Source of the DNA: Flavobacterium sp. CFS9
Lineage (GTDB): Bacteria; Bacteroidota; Bacteroidia; Flavobacteriales; Flavobacteriaceae
Direction: 5' to 3'
NCBI RefSeq assembly: GCF_041154745.1
Contig: NZ_AP031573.1
Coordinates: 2,666,001 to 2,730,000 of the forward strand
Length of the DNA: 64,000 bases
The translations under genes were made by a program, and so were the position numbers. The notes below the pieces were generated by a model that was not told the DNA's origin, searched no databases, and worked only from the letters and a program-made list of their open reading frames with translations. Positions 49,766-59,378 of the stretch are shown here, piece by piece; position 1 is the stretch's first letter; each line of letters begins with the position of its first letter.

Positions 49766-51274
49766 CTACATCTCTTTCAGCTGCTCCAAATAATCCCTTT
49801 GATTGGAAAGTCTTGGGATTTTATGCTGTCCGCCTAATTTATCGCGTTCTTTTAACCAGTCGTAGAATAAGTTTTCACGTGCCACATTAATCACTAAAGG
49901 ATTTAAAGTCATATTATTGTGACGTTTGGCTTCGTAATCAGAATTTAGAGTTTGCAAAGTGTCATCCAGTACTTTTTGGAAAAGCCCCACATCGGCAGGT
50001 TTTTTCTTGAATTCGATCATCCATTCGTGAGCACCTTTTTCCTTGTCCTGCATGAAAATAGGAGCCACGGTGTAGTCGATCACTTCAGTATGAGTAAGCT
50101 GACAGGCTTTGGCAATCGCCTGATCGGTATTTTCGACCATTAATTCTTCGCCGAACACATTAATATGATGTTTCGTTCTACCTGTTACCCTGATTCTGTA
50201 AGGGTTTAAAGATGTAAAACGAACCGTATCTCCAATCAAATAACGCCATAAGCCGGAGTTGGTTGTAATGACAATCGCATAGTTTTTGTTTAACTCAACA
50301 TCAGCCAGACGAATTACTTTTTGATTTGGAGTTCCAAACGTATCCATCGATATGAATTCATAGAAAATGCCATAATCCAGCATCAGCAATAAATCACTTG
50401 AATTGTTTAAATCCTGAATAGCAAAAAAGCCTTCAGAAGCATTGTATATTTCGTAATACCTGAAATCTTTGCTTGGTAAAATATTTTTGTATTGCTCTTT
50501 ATAAGGAGAGAAACTTACTCCACCGTGGAAATAAACTTCCAGATTAGGCCAGATATCAAGAAGACTTTCTTTTCCTGTATTTTCTAAAACTTTATTCATT
50601 AAAACCAGCATCCATGACGGAACGCCTGCAAAACTGGTTACATTTTCGTTTTTTGTTTCATTTATAATCGCAGCAATTTTCGATTCCCATTCACTCATCA
50701 AAGAAGTTTTACTGCTTGGAGTACTGCTAAACTCAGCCCAGATCGGCATGTTTTCAATCAGAATAGCCGATAAGTCGCCAAAGAACGTATTATTGTTCTC
50801 GTAGATTTGAGAACTTCCGCCCAGACGGAGACTTTTCCCAAGGAACAATTCCGAATCCTCATTGTTGTTGAGGTACAGACAAAGTAAATCTTTACTTCCT
50901 TTATAATGACAATCTTCTAAAGCTTCATTACTCACAGGAATGAATTTACTTTTAGCATTCGTAGTTCCGCTTGATTTAGCAAACCATTTTATTGGCGTTT
51001 CCCAAAATACATTCTGTTCCCCCTGACGCGTACGTTCAATCAATGGCTGAAGCTCCTCATAAGTAGCAATCGGTACCCTTTCAGCAAAAGTCTGATAAGA
51101 ATTAATCGATTCAAAATCATACTGTTTCCCTATAATAGTATTTTCTGAAGCGGTCAGTAAATTGTGCAACAGCTCCTCCTGAACTTCATTCGGATATTTT
51201 AGAAAAAGTTCTATCTGATGTATCCTTTGTTTTAGGACCCACGAAGCGAAAGAGTTGATTATTGATAAGGGCAT
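49766..51274 (-). CDS. GH3-family adenylate-forming protein
   Basis: Protein of 502 residues related to GH3 auxin-responsive acyl-acid amido synthetases. Landmarks are the start SWVLKQRIHQIELFLKYPNEVQ, the P-loop-like AKSSGTTNAKSKFIPVS (about 111-127), FAGVPSWMLVL, YNASEGFFAIQ and the GLWRYLIGDTVRFTSL motif (about 336-351). Plant GH3 enzymes conjugate amino acids to jasmonate or auxin; in Bacteroidota the substrate is unknown. Length is slightly below the plant 570-600. A 250-bp gap with inverted repeats separates it from DUF2797. Confidence 0.92.
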   Translation of the reverse strand: MPLSIINSFASWVLKQRIHQIELFLKYPNEVQEELLHNLLTASENTIIGKQYDFESINSYQTFAERVPIATYEELQPLIERTRQGEQNVFWETPIKWFAKSSGTTNAKSKFIPVSNEALEDCHYKGSKDLLCLYLNNNEDSELFLGKSLRLGGSSQIYENNNTFFGDLSAILIENMPIWAEFSSTPSSKTSLMSEWESKIAAIINETKNENVTSFAGVPSWMLVLMNKVLENTGKESLLDIWPNLEVYFHGGVSFSPYKEQYKNILPSKDFRYYEIYNASEGFFAIQDLNNSSDLLLMLDYGIFYEFISMDTFGTPNQKVIRLADVELNKNYAIVITTNSGLWRYLIGDTVRFTSLNPYRIRVTGRTKHHINVFGEELMVENTDQAIAKACQLTHTEVIDYTVAPIFMQDKEKGAHEWMIEFKKKPADVGLFQKVLDDTLQTLNSDYEAKRHNNMTLNPLVINVARENLFYDWLKERDKLGGQHKIPRLSNQRDYLEQLKEM

Positions 51275-51287
51275 GGGTGAAATTTAT

Positions 51288-51521
51288 ATTTTAGATTGCT
51301 GATTGTAGATTTTAGATTTTACAATTCGCGTAAAATCAGGAACCTTAAAATTTGAATATCGAAAGACAAATAGTAACTTTGCCGTTGTATCAAAAATAGT
51401 GTTTTTTTGTAAAAAATAACATGCTATTTTTATTAAACATTCCGGTTCGGCCGAATTTTAACTCTTAAAATTCAGAATTCAGACCGACAAATCTAAAATA
51501 TACAATCCGCAATCTAAATTC
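51288..51521. repeat. Inverted AGATT-type arms flanking the GH3/DUF2797 gap
   Basis: Left arm (51288-51320) TTTAGATTGCTGATTGTAG continuing TTTTAGATTT is inverted at 51490-51519, which reads AAATCTAAAATATACAATCC then GCAATCTAAA. Differences are two or three bases. The arms flank a divergent promoter region; the right one touches the DUF2797 start at 51524. Confidence 0.65.
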
Positions 51522-51523
51522 TA

Positions 51524-52318
51524 ATGACATATCAAGGCGTACTTACAAAAATGCAAACTGAAATGGGAGCTCCAATTCAGTATTATTTGGTGTTTGAAGA
51601 CAGTTTTTTAAACATGAATCAATTACTGAACAAAGAGATCGAAATTAATTTCGTTGGATTTGAATGTCTGAATTGTCATAAGAAGAAAAAGATTTACCGC
51701 CAGGGATTCTGTTATGAGTGTTTTTACTCAAGCCCTGCTGTTGGGGATTGGATTATGCGGCCAGAACTTAGTACTGCACATTTAGGAATTGCAGACCGTG
51801 ATTTGGAGTACGAACAAAAAGTACAGCTTCAACCTCATATTGTATATCTGGCTTTGGCAAGTGAAGTAAAAGTTGGGGTAACCCGTAAAACTCAGGTTCC
51901 AACGCGTTGGATCGACCAAGGAGCTACCCAGGCTATTGCGATCGTTGAGGTTCCAAACCGATATTTAGCCGGAATTACAGAGGTGGCATTAAAAGACCAC
52001 TATACCGACAAAACAAACTGGAGAAAGATGCTTCAAAATACAGGTGAAAATTTCGACCTGCTGACTGAAAAAGCAAAAGTGGAAAGTTTGATTCCGGCAG
52101 AAGTACAGGAATATTTTTATACCCAAAAAAATGATCTGTACGAACTGCAGTATCCCGTTTTAAATTATCCGACTAAAGTAACCAGCCTGAATCTGGATAA
52201 AACTCCGTCATTTCAGGGAAAATTGACCGGAATCAAAGGACAATATTTAATCTTTGAGAATGGAACCGTTTTTAATGTAAGAGGTTCGGAGGGTTATGTG
52301 GTTAGTATAGCGGTTTAA
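51524..52318 (+). CDS. DUF2797-family protein
   Basis: Protein of 264 residues with the DUF2797 layout: a four-Cys zinc site CLNCHKKKKIYRQGFCYECF (about 47-66), the GWIMRP-like segment AVGDWIMRPELSTAHLGIADRD, and the KVGVTRKTQVPTRWIDQGA stretch that recalls GIY-YIG-like folds. Function is not established; nucleic-acid binding is plausible from the zinc ribbon and basic charge. It stands alone, divergent from the GH3 gene. Confidence 0.88.
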   Translation: MTYQGVLTKMQTEMGAPIQYYLVFEDSFLNMNQLLNKEIEINFVGFECLNCHKKKKIYRQGFCYECFYSSPAVGDWIMRPELSTAHLGIADRDLEYEQKVQLQPHIVYLALASEVKVGVTRKTQVPTRWIDQGATQAIAIVEVPNRYLAGITEVALKDHYTDKTNWRKMLQNTGENFDLLTEKAKVESLIPAEVQEYFYTQKNDLYELQYPVLNYPTKVTSLNLDKTPSFQGKLTGIKGQYLIFENGTVFNVRGSEGYVVSIAV

Positions 52319-52393
52319 TATTTTACTAAAAATAAATGCATTCCAATATGTTGTTGGTTAGTGTTTTAGTGTATTTGTAACACTGGTTTTAGT

Positions 52394-52434
52394 AAAATTG
52401 TAATCTGAATGTTGAAACATTTGGTTACAATTTT
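52394..52434. terminator. Nested hairpin after DUF2797
   Basis: AAAATTGTAA (52394-52403) and TTACAATTTT (52425-52434) pair around an inner AATGTT-ga-AACATT hairpin (52408-52421). A further 12-bp dyad (52320-52331 with 52387-52398) encloses the left side. It may end the DUF2797 transcript. The remaining 52319-52560 bases show no gene. Confidence 0.5.
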
Positions 52435-52560
52435 ATAATAATTATTTATTAGAAGATTTTAATTTTAAGTCTAAAGAGAGCCTAGTTTAGCAAAAAGCGA
52501 AATGAAAGTTTTTTTGGATTTCCAAAGACATATATTTTAATCAATTAATGAATTATAAAG

Positions 52561-53640
52561 ATGAGTGTTTTAAAACGAATAAATGTGGTCAGGCGCAGCG
52601 TAATGCACCGTCTCACTAAGAACATTGGAAAGCCAAGATCTGAGCAGCATATTGTTTTAGTAGATAAAACTGAAATCAGGCGGGTTCTAATTTGCAGACC
52701 AAATGCCAGACTCGGAAACTTATTATTGGTTACGCCGCTGGTTCAGGAAGTCAACGATATGTTTCCAAATTGTAAAGTCGATTTGTTTGTTAAGGGAGCT
52801 TTAGCTCTGGTGATTTTTGGAAATTATCAAAACATCAATAAGGTAATTGGTTTGCCTAAAAAACCGTTCAAAAGCTTATTGGAATATCTGAATGTCTGGA
52901 TTTCAATAAAAACACAAAAATATGATGTGGCGATCAACGTAGATCAAAACTCTTCTTCAGGACGTTTAGCAGTCCAGTTCTCTAATGCTAAGTACAAATT
53001 TTACGGAGATTTAAATGATGAATCTCAACTTCTAAAAAAAGACTACGATCATATTGCAAAATATCCCGTTTATAACTTCCGAAATTATTTAACGAAACTT
53101 GGATTAGCAAAAAGCAATAAAATAATAGCCCCGATTGACCTTAAACTATCTTCTTCTGAAATTGCTAACGGAAAGAAAATTTTAAATGACTTAGTACCTA
53201 ATTCTAAAAGAACCATCTGTATTTTTACGTATGCGACGGGAGCAAAATGCTTGTCGGAAGAGTGGTGGGAGAACTTTTACAGGCAACTTAAAGAGGAATA
53301 TACAGAGTATAATATTATTGAGATTCTGCCTGTAGAAAATGTTTCGCAAATCGCATTTCAGGCACCTGCATTTTACAGCAAAGATATTCGCGAAATAGGG
53401 GCTGTAATTGCCAATACCGATTTGTTTATTGGAGCTGATAGCGGGATTATGCATTTAGCCAGTGCCGTTCAGACCCCTACTATTGGGCTTTTTTCAGTCT
53501 CAAACCTTAAAAAATACGAGCCTTACGACAATTGCAGCATCGGAGTAGATGTTAATTTATACACTAAAAAGGATTACTCAAAAATTATAAATTCGATCCT
53601 GAATAACGGAAAAATTAATAGTATAAGGCAGGCAATTTAA
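52561..53640 (+). CDS. Glycosyltransferase family 9 (heptosyltransferase-like)
   Basis: GT-B fold enzyme of 359 residues for lipopolysaccharide or surface glycan assembly. It has the N-terminal motif RPNARLGNLLLVTPLVQEV (about 52-70) and a C-terminal nucleotide-binding motif GADSGIMHLASAVQTPTIGLFS (about 295-316), both hallmarks of ADP-heptose transferases. A basic stretch precedes the first Rossmann domain, consistent with membrane association. Donor and acceptor are unknown. It converges on the AsmA gene through a perfect palindromic terminator. Confidence 0.92.
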   Translation: MSVLKRINVVRRSVMHRLTKNIGKPRSEQHIVLVDKTEIRRVLICRPNARLGNLLLVTPLVQEVNDMFPNCKVDLFVKGALALVIFGNYQNINKVIGLPKKPFKSLLEYLNVWISIKTQKYDVAINVDQNSSSGRLAVQFSNAKYKFYGDLNDESQLLKKDYDHIAKYPVYNFRNYLTKLGLAKSNKIIAPIDLKLSSSEIANGKKILNDLVPNSKRTICIFTYATGAKCLSEEWWENFYRQLKEEYTEYNIIEILPVENVSQIAFQAPAFYSKDIREIGAVIANTDLFIGADSGIMHLASAVQTPTIGLFSVSNLKKYEPYDNCSIGVDVNLYTKKDYSKIINSILNNGKINSIRQAI

Positions 53641-53653
53641 ACCATATGAAAAC

Positions 53654-53683
53654 AAAAAAAGGCATCCATGGATGCCTTTTTTT
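53654..53683. terminator. Perfect palindromic terminator between GT9 and AsmA genes
   Basis: A 30-bp sequence equal to its own reverse complement: A-tract, GGCATCCATGGATGCC, T-tract. Functional in both directions. Confidence 0.92.
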
Positions 53684-53685
53684 GT

Positions 53686-56280
53686 TTAGTTTTTCTTCTT
53701 AAACAAGCCATTGATTAAGTCACTGGCTTTTTTCGTAACCTCTTGAGTTTTCTGCTCTTTTTCGGTAGCAGCAGCTTTGGTGGTATCTTTAGCTTTTGTG
53801 TTTTTATTGATAAAATCATTAAGAGCTGAAGTTCCTTTTTGAGTCAGTTTGTCTCTTTGCTGATTTGCAACCTGTGCAGCCAGACTGGTCACGGCGCTTT
53901 TCATATCAGTCGATACTTTTGGATGCGAAAAATTACCGGTAAGCACAGCATTTATTGGAATGTTTTGCAGTTTTGCAGCATCTGCCGGAGACATTTTAGC
54001 CAGGAAGGCATTGGCTTCATTTCCTAAATATTTTGCCGGAACATCTAATTTTAAATTATAGTTCATCGTTTGATCGAAACCGTGAGTTCCGCCAATTGTA
54101 ATTTTAATGTCCTGATATTTGATGTCAAATGGTTTTACGCTCACTTTTCCGTTATCAAATGTTAGAGCCGCTTTAATATCATTCAGATTTATTTTATTAG
54201 GATCAATAAACTTCAGATTAGAAGTTAAGGCATTGATAACCGTTGAATTTTTAGAATTTACAGTAGTTGAAAGCAGCTGCCCTAAAAGATCTCCCGAGAT
54301 TGATTTTAGATCCGGAGTCAATTCTTTATCGTCTAAGTTTCCGTTTAATTTTATGGTCGAATTTAATTTTCCGTTGATGATTCCTGCCAAAGGAGCAATT
54401 TTTTTCATCATGTCCAATTGCGTAAAAGTCTGCGCAATATCCACCTGATTAAAGCCTAAATTCATATCAAAAGTCGGCACTTTTGCTTTGGTAGAAACAG
54501 CTCCGTTAAGGCCAATTGTTCCTCCAAAAATAGAAGTTTTAAAGTTTTCTAAAGTAGCTTTTTCGTCCTTAACGATTAATCGGCCCGAAACGTCTTTTAG
54601 TTTCAGATTGTCGTATAAAACCGTTGTAGCTTTAGCATTTAAAGTACAATTTAAAAACGCCGGGATCTTCATCGCTTCAGTAGGTTTTGCGGCTGCTTTT
54701 TCTGTAGCAGGAGTCCCTGAAGTCATAAAATCATCCACTGCCAATTGATTTGAACTCATGTTGAAGTTTCCTCTTAACTCTTGCTTTTTGAACATGAAAC
54801 CATAGAAATTTTCCAGTACTCCGTTAATGCTTAAATCACTTTTTCCGGTTGTAGCATCAAATTTTTTCAGGTTTATGGTACTCGGATTAAACTCTACCAA
54901 TGCCGTACTGATGTTCATCGACTTATTGTTTTCGTCCGTATATTTAAATCCGGACAGACTCATAGTTCCGGCATTTTTGATATTTTGGTATTGACTTTTT
55001 TCAACAGATGCCATATCAAATTGTGTAGTCACATCTGCTTTTAAAATACCGGCAAGAGGTTTGTCCATTTTAATTGGATAAGCCTTAGAAAGATTCGCCA
55101 GATTGATGGTTCCTTTCAAAGCGGCATTCACCATAGGATTTTGCGTGATGTTTTTGATATTAGCTTTCGCGTTAAAAACATCCTGATCAATTCGGAAAGA
55201 AAGTTTGTCCAGATTAACGTAGGTATCATTCAGTATTCCCGTTTCGTTGATAATTTTAGTGTCAATTACAATATTCTGAACCGATTTTGGGAGGTTCGGA
55301 TATTGAAACGAAGCATTATTGGAAGCAATCGCCACATTAAACTTAGGTACAGTAGTCTCAGTTAATTCACCTTTAGCAAAACCGGCTACCGTAAAGTCTC
55401 CTGTGGTTTTTACACCGTCCAGACTTGAAGCATAAGCAGAAGGAATAAGTCCTAAGAAATTCGTAAAGGAGGAAGTAGGCGTCTTAAACTTCAGATCATA
55501 AATTTGTCCGGCATCCACCATCTGAATAAATCCGTCAAATTCTAAAGGCAATTGATTGATTAAAGCTTTATTTTCCTTAAAGGTATATTTGCTTTTTTCA
55601 AGGTCAATTCCTAATACAGCGTCTAAAGTCAGTTTTACATTTTTCATGTAATTGATCTTATCCATATCCAAAGAAACATTAGCAACAGATTTTGTTGTTA
55701 AATCTAATTTTGAATTGGTAAAATCGCCCGTTCCTTCATGGTGCAAACTGTCAATTACCATTTTTATTTTAGACCCCTGATCGATGTATCTGAAAGTGAA
55801 ATTTTCGATTTTATAATTTTGAATCTTCAGCGAAAGCGGTTTGCTTTTGTCGTCTTTCACGTCCTTTTCTTTGTCTTTTAGGGCAATATCAAAATTACCA
55901 ACACCGTCTTTGTTGAAAATAATATTCACCAGACCATTTGTAGAGCTGATTCCCTGTATGTTTAAAGGTTCTTCTTTTCCTTTGAAAAGTTCCTTAATGC
56001 TCATTTTTAAATTCAGTTCACCTAATGAAACCAAAGTATCTCCTTCAAATGGAGCTTTGTTGATGATCACCAGTTTTTCGATTCCCACAGTGGCATTCGG
56101 AAAGTTTCTAAACAAACTTAAATCGGCATCTGTAAAGCTTACCTTGGCATCAACACTTTTGTTGATGGCTTCTGAAATTTTGGCTTTTATTTGATCTTTA
56201 AAAAAGTATGGAATGGCAAATAAGGCCGCTACAAGGACCACAAGAACTATGGCTGTTATTTTTAAAATTTTCTTTACCAT
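53686..56280 (-). CDS. AsmA-family protein
   Basis: Large envelope protein of 864 residues. An N-terminal membrane anchor (about 4-24; ITAIVLVVLVAALFAIPYF) is followed by a long, repetitive beta-rich region with AsmA/TamB-like features (FPNATVGIEKLVI, DGVGNFDIAL). Near the C-terminus is a typical DUF-like segment (GGTHGFDQTMNYNLKLDVPAKYLG). The tail is Lys/Ala-rich (about 800-864). AsmA-like proteins help transport phospholipids between membranes or affect outer-membrane protein assembly. It follows an ATG 175 bp from the esterase gene and is likely a single-gene unit. Confidence 0.9.
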   Translation of the reverse strand: MVKKILKITAIVLVVLVAALFAIPYFFKDQIKAKISEAINKSVDAKVSFTDADLSLFRNFPNATVGIEKLVIINKAPFEGDTLVSLGELNLKMSIKELFKGKEEPLNIQGISSTNGLVNIIFNKDGVGNFDIALKDKEKDVKDDKSKPLSLKIQNYKIENFTFRYIDQGSKIKMVIDSLHHEGTGDFTNSKLDLTTKSVANVSLDMDKINYMKNVKLTLDAVLGIDLEKSKYTFKENKALINQLPLEFDGFIQMVDAGQIYDLKFKTPTSSFTNFLGLIPSAYASSLDGVKTTGDFTVAGFAKGELTETTVPKFNVAIASNNASFQYPNLPKSVQNIVIDTKIINETGILNDTYVNLDKLSFRIDQDVFNAKANIKNITQNPMVNAALKGTINLANLSKAYPIKMDKPLAGILKADVTTQFDMASVEKSQYQNIKNAGTMSLSGFKYTDENNKSMNISTALVEFNPSTINLKKFDATTGKSDLSINGVLENFYGFMFKKQELRGNFNMSSNQLAVDDFMTSGTPATEKAAAKPTEAMKIPAFLNCTLNAKATTVLYDNLKLKDVSGRLIVKDEKATLENFKTSIFGGTIGLNGAVSTKAKVPTFDMNLGFNQVDIAQTFTQLDMMKKIAPLAGIINGKLNSTIKLNGNLDDKELTPDLKSISGDLLGQLLSTTVNSKNSTVINALTSNLKFIDPNKINLNDIKAALTFDNGKVSVKPFDIKYQDIKITIGGTHGFDQTMNYNLKLDVPAKYLGNEANAFLAKMSPADAAKLQNIPINAVLTGNFSHPKVSTDMKSAVTSLAAQVANQQRDKLTQKGTSALNDFINKNTKAKDTTKAAATEKEQKTQEVTKKASDLINGLFKKKN

Positions 56281-56394
56281 ATAAATAAATTTGAGGGGTT
56301 AAATTGCTAACTGATTGCTGCAAAAATAGTTTTTTTTGATGGAGTTCATAAATAAAGTTTTTGTTAAACCTAAGAATATACTTCGGTTTGTTTC

Positions 56395-56435
56395 AAAAAA
56401 AAAATCCGCCTGAATATAAGTTCAAACGGATTTTT
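56395..56435 (-). terminator. Terminator of the esterase/sppA transcript
   Basis: AAAAATCCG and CGGATTTTT pair with an inner TGAA/TTCA stem, followed on the minus strand by a ten-T tract. It lies 21 bp after the esterase stop. Confidence 0.85.
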
Positions 56436-56455
56436 AAGGTTTTTATGATTGCTGA

Positions 56456-57409
56456 TTATTTTTTAATGAAAGAAATAATCTTATTGGTCATGATTTCGGA
56501 GACAGGCAGACTTTCATTTTTATAACTTTCCAGATTGGCCTGATGATCTCCGTCGATGATTTTCATGATATGATTCATTTTATCAACGATCAGAAGTTCA
56601 GCATTTTTATTGGCCTTTGATAAGAGCTCTGCATCTTTTACAGTCACTTGCAAATCCTTATTTCCCTGAACGATCAAGATAGGGATGTTTAGTTTTTTGA
56701 TTTCGTTTTGCGGATTGTATTTGAACCAGGAAATTAAATACGGCTGAATGCTGGGTCTGAAAAGAGCATTAAGCATCGGATCTACTTTCTTTACCGTAAA
56801 TCCGCTTTTCAGACTGTCAATAATCGGGAAGGTTAATTCCTCTACTTGTTTGTTTGATTTAGAAGCAATTTGCGATTTGATCAATTGGTCGGCAGATTCT
56901 CCCGCACCTGCGATCGAGATAAACTTATTGGCTTTTGTTCCCGCAATCATTCCGATCAGAGAACCTTCGCTGTGGCCAATTACAACTACTTCAGAGAAGC
57001 GATTGTCTTGCTTTAACAGATTGATCCAGCTTTTGGCATCTTCGGTGTAATTCTCAAATACCAGAGTTTGTTCCGAGATAGCGGCCGGTTTACTTTCTGC
57101 AATTCCTCTTTTGTCGTAGCGCAATGATGCAATTCCGTTTTTTGCCAGTGCTTCCGCCAGCATTTTCAGAGAATTGTTTTTCATCATCGGATTATTTCCG
57201 TTGCGATCCGTGGGCCCCGAACCTGAAATAAGCAAAGCTACCGGGCATCTTTTTTCTAAATTCGGAGTGGTCAGCGTGCCAAAAAGCTGATCGATGTTGA
57301 TTTTTAAAACAATGGGAGTTTCTGTAAAAGCAGCGTCCGTTTTATTTTGAGCATGTACAAAACTCAGAAACAGAATAGCAATGAGGATAAATAAATTCTT
57401 CATTTTCAA
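56456..57409 (-). CDS. Exported alpha/beta hydrolase (esterase)
   Basis: Secreted or periplasmic hydrolase of 317 residues. The signal peptide (about 1-20) ends SFVHAQ. The oxyanion strand is VALLISGSGPTDRNGNNPM (about 57-75), then LRYDKRGIAESKPA. The nucleophile elbow is GHSEGS (Ser in VVIGHSEGSLIGM). A likely acid is in IVQGNKDLQV and the catalytic His in DKMNHIMK. It resembles the family-wide S9/YqiA-like esterases; substrate unknown. It lies 7 bp downstream of sppA, so they are co-transcribed. Confidence 0.92.
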   Translation of the reverse strand: MKMKNLFILIAILFLSFVHAQNKTDAAFTETPIVLKINIDQLFGTLTTPNLEKRCPVALLISGSGPTDRNGNNPMMKNNSLKMLAEALAKNGIASLRYDKRGIAESKPAAISEQTLVFENYTEDAKSWINLLKQDNRFSEVVVIGHSEGSLIGMIAGTKANKFISIAGAGESADQLIKSQIASKSNKQVEELTFPIIDSLKSGFTVKKVDPMLNALFRPSIQPYLISWFKYNPQNEIKKLNIPILIVQGNKDLQVTVKDAELLSKANKNAELLIVDKMNHIMKIIDGDHQANLESYKNESLPVSEIMTNKIISFIKK

Positions 57410-57416
57410 AAGGAAA

Positions 57417-59174
57417 CTATTTAATGTTTATTCCGAATGGAAGCATGGCCTGAACTCCTTTTTGTTTTTGAAGTCTTTTTACCTGCTCGATAAGCATATA
57501 ATTTTCTTCTCCAATTTCTTCCTTGATAAAGGCTTCTTTTGATTGAGCAAAAGGCAGCGTAGAAATAAGGTCGTTGAATGTTTTTTCGTATTCAGGGTAG
57601 TTTTGTGTACTGTAGGTTTTGATTTTTGCAATTTTTGCCGCTTTAGCAATAGCATCATTCAAACCTCCAATCTGATCTACTAATCCAATTTTTAAAGCTT
57701 CACTTCCTGACCAGACTCTTCCTTGTGCGATCGAATCTACCTGAGCAAAAGTCATTTTTCGGCCTTCCGCAACGTGCGTTACAAAGGTTTTGTAAATATG
57801 TTCTACTCCTTCTAAAGTAAAGGCTTTAAATTTCTCATCAACAGGTACAAACGGACTGTAATTTGCAGAATTTTCATGTGTTTTTACCTGCTCTGTATTG
57901 ATGCCTAATTTGTGAGCTAAAGGAGTAAAGTTAGGCAGCACTCCAAAAACACCTATAGAACCCGTAATCGTATTGCTTTCTGCAAAAATTTTGTTAGCGT
58001 TGCAGGCAATGTAGTAACCGCCTGATGCGGCATAATTCCCCATAGAAACCACAACCGGTTTTACTTTTTTAGTTATCTCGATTTCTCTCCAGATCAGGTC
58101 AGAAGTCAAAGCACTTCCTCCCGGACTGTCTATTCTCAGAACAATTGCTTTTACGTCTTCATTTTTGCGGGCCTCCTGTAAAGAACGTCGCATAGAACCT
58201 TCCCCAATTACGTTAACATCTCCTTCGCCGCCTTGTATTTCACCTTGTGCATAAATAATAGCAATTTGGTCAGTAGCCGTATTGGTCAAGGCAGTTGTAA
58301 TGTTATTTTGGGTATAATCCAGAATCGAGATTTTATTGTAATCATCGTCTCCCGTTACTTTTAATGCTTTTTTGATCGCGTTATGGTAAACATCTTCATA
58401 AGCAATAACATCCACCAGTTTTTGTGCTTTTGCCATTTCCGGAGTTCTGGCCAGTAATCCATTAGCAATTTCATTTAGTTTCGCCAACGGAATATTTCTG
58501 CTTTTTGAAATATCAGTCGTAACCGTAGTCCAGATTGAGTTTAAAAGAGCGGTTACCTGCTCTCTGTTAGCATCACTCATTTTATTTTCCAGAAAAGGTT
58601 CAACAGCACTTTTGTATTTTCCATGACGAATTACTTCCATGTGAATGCCTGATTTTTCCTGAAAATCTTTGAAAAACATCACCTCAGACGAAAGACCTTT
58701 AAAGTCTAAATCACCGGCAGGATTCAAATAAATAGTATTGGCTACAGAATTTAGATAATATTCTTTTTGCGAGTACGTATTGGCATAAGCCCAAACAAAC
58801 TTTCCTGATTTTTTGAAGCTTTCAAGCGCATTTCTCAAATCTTTGTATTGTGCCAGACCTAAAGAAGATTCGTCATTTAAAATAGAGATTCCTTTAATGT
58901 TGTCATCTGTTTTCGCTGCTTCAATCGCATTGATTACATCTGTTAAGCCGATGCCTTTTTTATCCGAGAAAACAGTTACCCACGGGTCTTTGTATTTTCC
59001 GGCATAATCGTTTTGAATTTGTTTTAAATTTAATTCTATAACAGAATCACTTTTGACAGAAACAGCGTCGTCTCCTCCAAAAATTGCTCCAATAAGAATG
59101 ACCCCAAAAAAGAAGAGGATAATAAATACAAAAATACCAATAACAGTGGCAATTACATTTCCTAAAAACTTCAT
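57417..59174 (-). CDS. sppA: Signal peptide peptidase SppA, 67K type
   Basis: Inner-membrane protease that degrades remnant signal peptides; 585 residues, as for the long tandem-domain form. One N-terminal membrane anchor (about 6-33) precedes two Clp-like domains. The first has EVIRHGKYKSAVEPF, with the Lys that acts as general base. The second has the nucleophile motif MGNYAASGGYYIACNANKIFAE and VLRIDSPGGSALTSDLIWREI. A TACTTTTG element lies upstream at 59219-59226. It heads the sppA-esterase pair. Confidence 0.95.
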   Translation of the reverse strand: MKFLGNVIATVIGIFVFIILFFFGVILIGAIFGGDDAVSVKSDSVIELNLKQIQNDYAGKYKDPWVTVFSDKKGIGLTDVINAIEAAKTDDNIKGISILNDESSLGLAQYKDLRNALESFKKSGKFVWAYANTYSQKEYYLNSVANTIYLNPAGDLDFKGLSSEVMFFKDFQEKSGIHMEVIRHGKYKSAVEPFLENKMSDANREQVTALLNSIWTTVTTDISKSRNIPLAKLNEIANGLLARTPEMAKAQKLVDVIAYEDVYHNAIKKALKVTGDDDYNKISILDYTQNNITTALTNTATDQIAIIYAQGEIQGGEGDVNVIGEGSMRRSLQEARKNEDVKAIVLRIDSPGGSALTSDLIWREIEITKKVKPVVVSMGNYAASGGYYIACNANKIFAESNTITGSIGVFGVLPNFTPLAHKLGINTEQVKTHENSANYSPFVPVDEKFKAFTLEGVEHIYKTFVTHVAEGRKMTFAQVDSIAQGRVWSGSEALKIGLVDQIGGLNDAIAKAAKIAKIKTYSTQNYPEYEKTFNDLISTLPFAQSKEAFIKEEIGEENYMLIEQVKRLQKQKGVQAMLPFGINIK

Positions 59175-59218
59175 AAGTATATTTTTTTTAATAAGTATCG
59201 AAAAAGGTTGGTTTGTTA

Positions 59219-59226
59219 CAAAAGTA
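59219..59226 (-). promoter_or_regulatory. -7 promoter element for sppA
   Basis: Minus-strand TACTTTTG, an exact TAnnTTTG match, 45 bp before the ATG at 59174. Confidence 0.45.
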
Positions 59227-59350
59227 ATCTAAAAACAAATTAATTCGAATAGCAAATTGGATGAAATGGTTGTGGTTTCTGCATTTTTAACGCATTGAAT
59301 TAAAGGTAAGGTATTTTGTAAGATAAATATAGTTTGAGTTTGGAATATTT

Positions 59351-59358
59351 TATATTTG
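59351..59358 (+). promoter_or_regulatory. -7 promoter element for the CarboxypepD_reg-like gene
   Basis: TATATTTG matches TAnnTTTG and lies 21 bp before the chosen ATG. TTTG at 59333-59336 is only 14 bp upstream of it. Confidence 0.4.
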
Positions 59359-59378
59359 AGGAAACCAAATGCTTAAAT

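Noticed and set aside
54119..54748. Plus-strand frames within the AsmA-family gene
   Set aside because: Shadows of a continuous 864-residue coding region.
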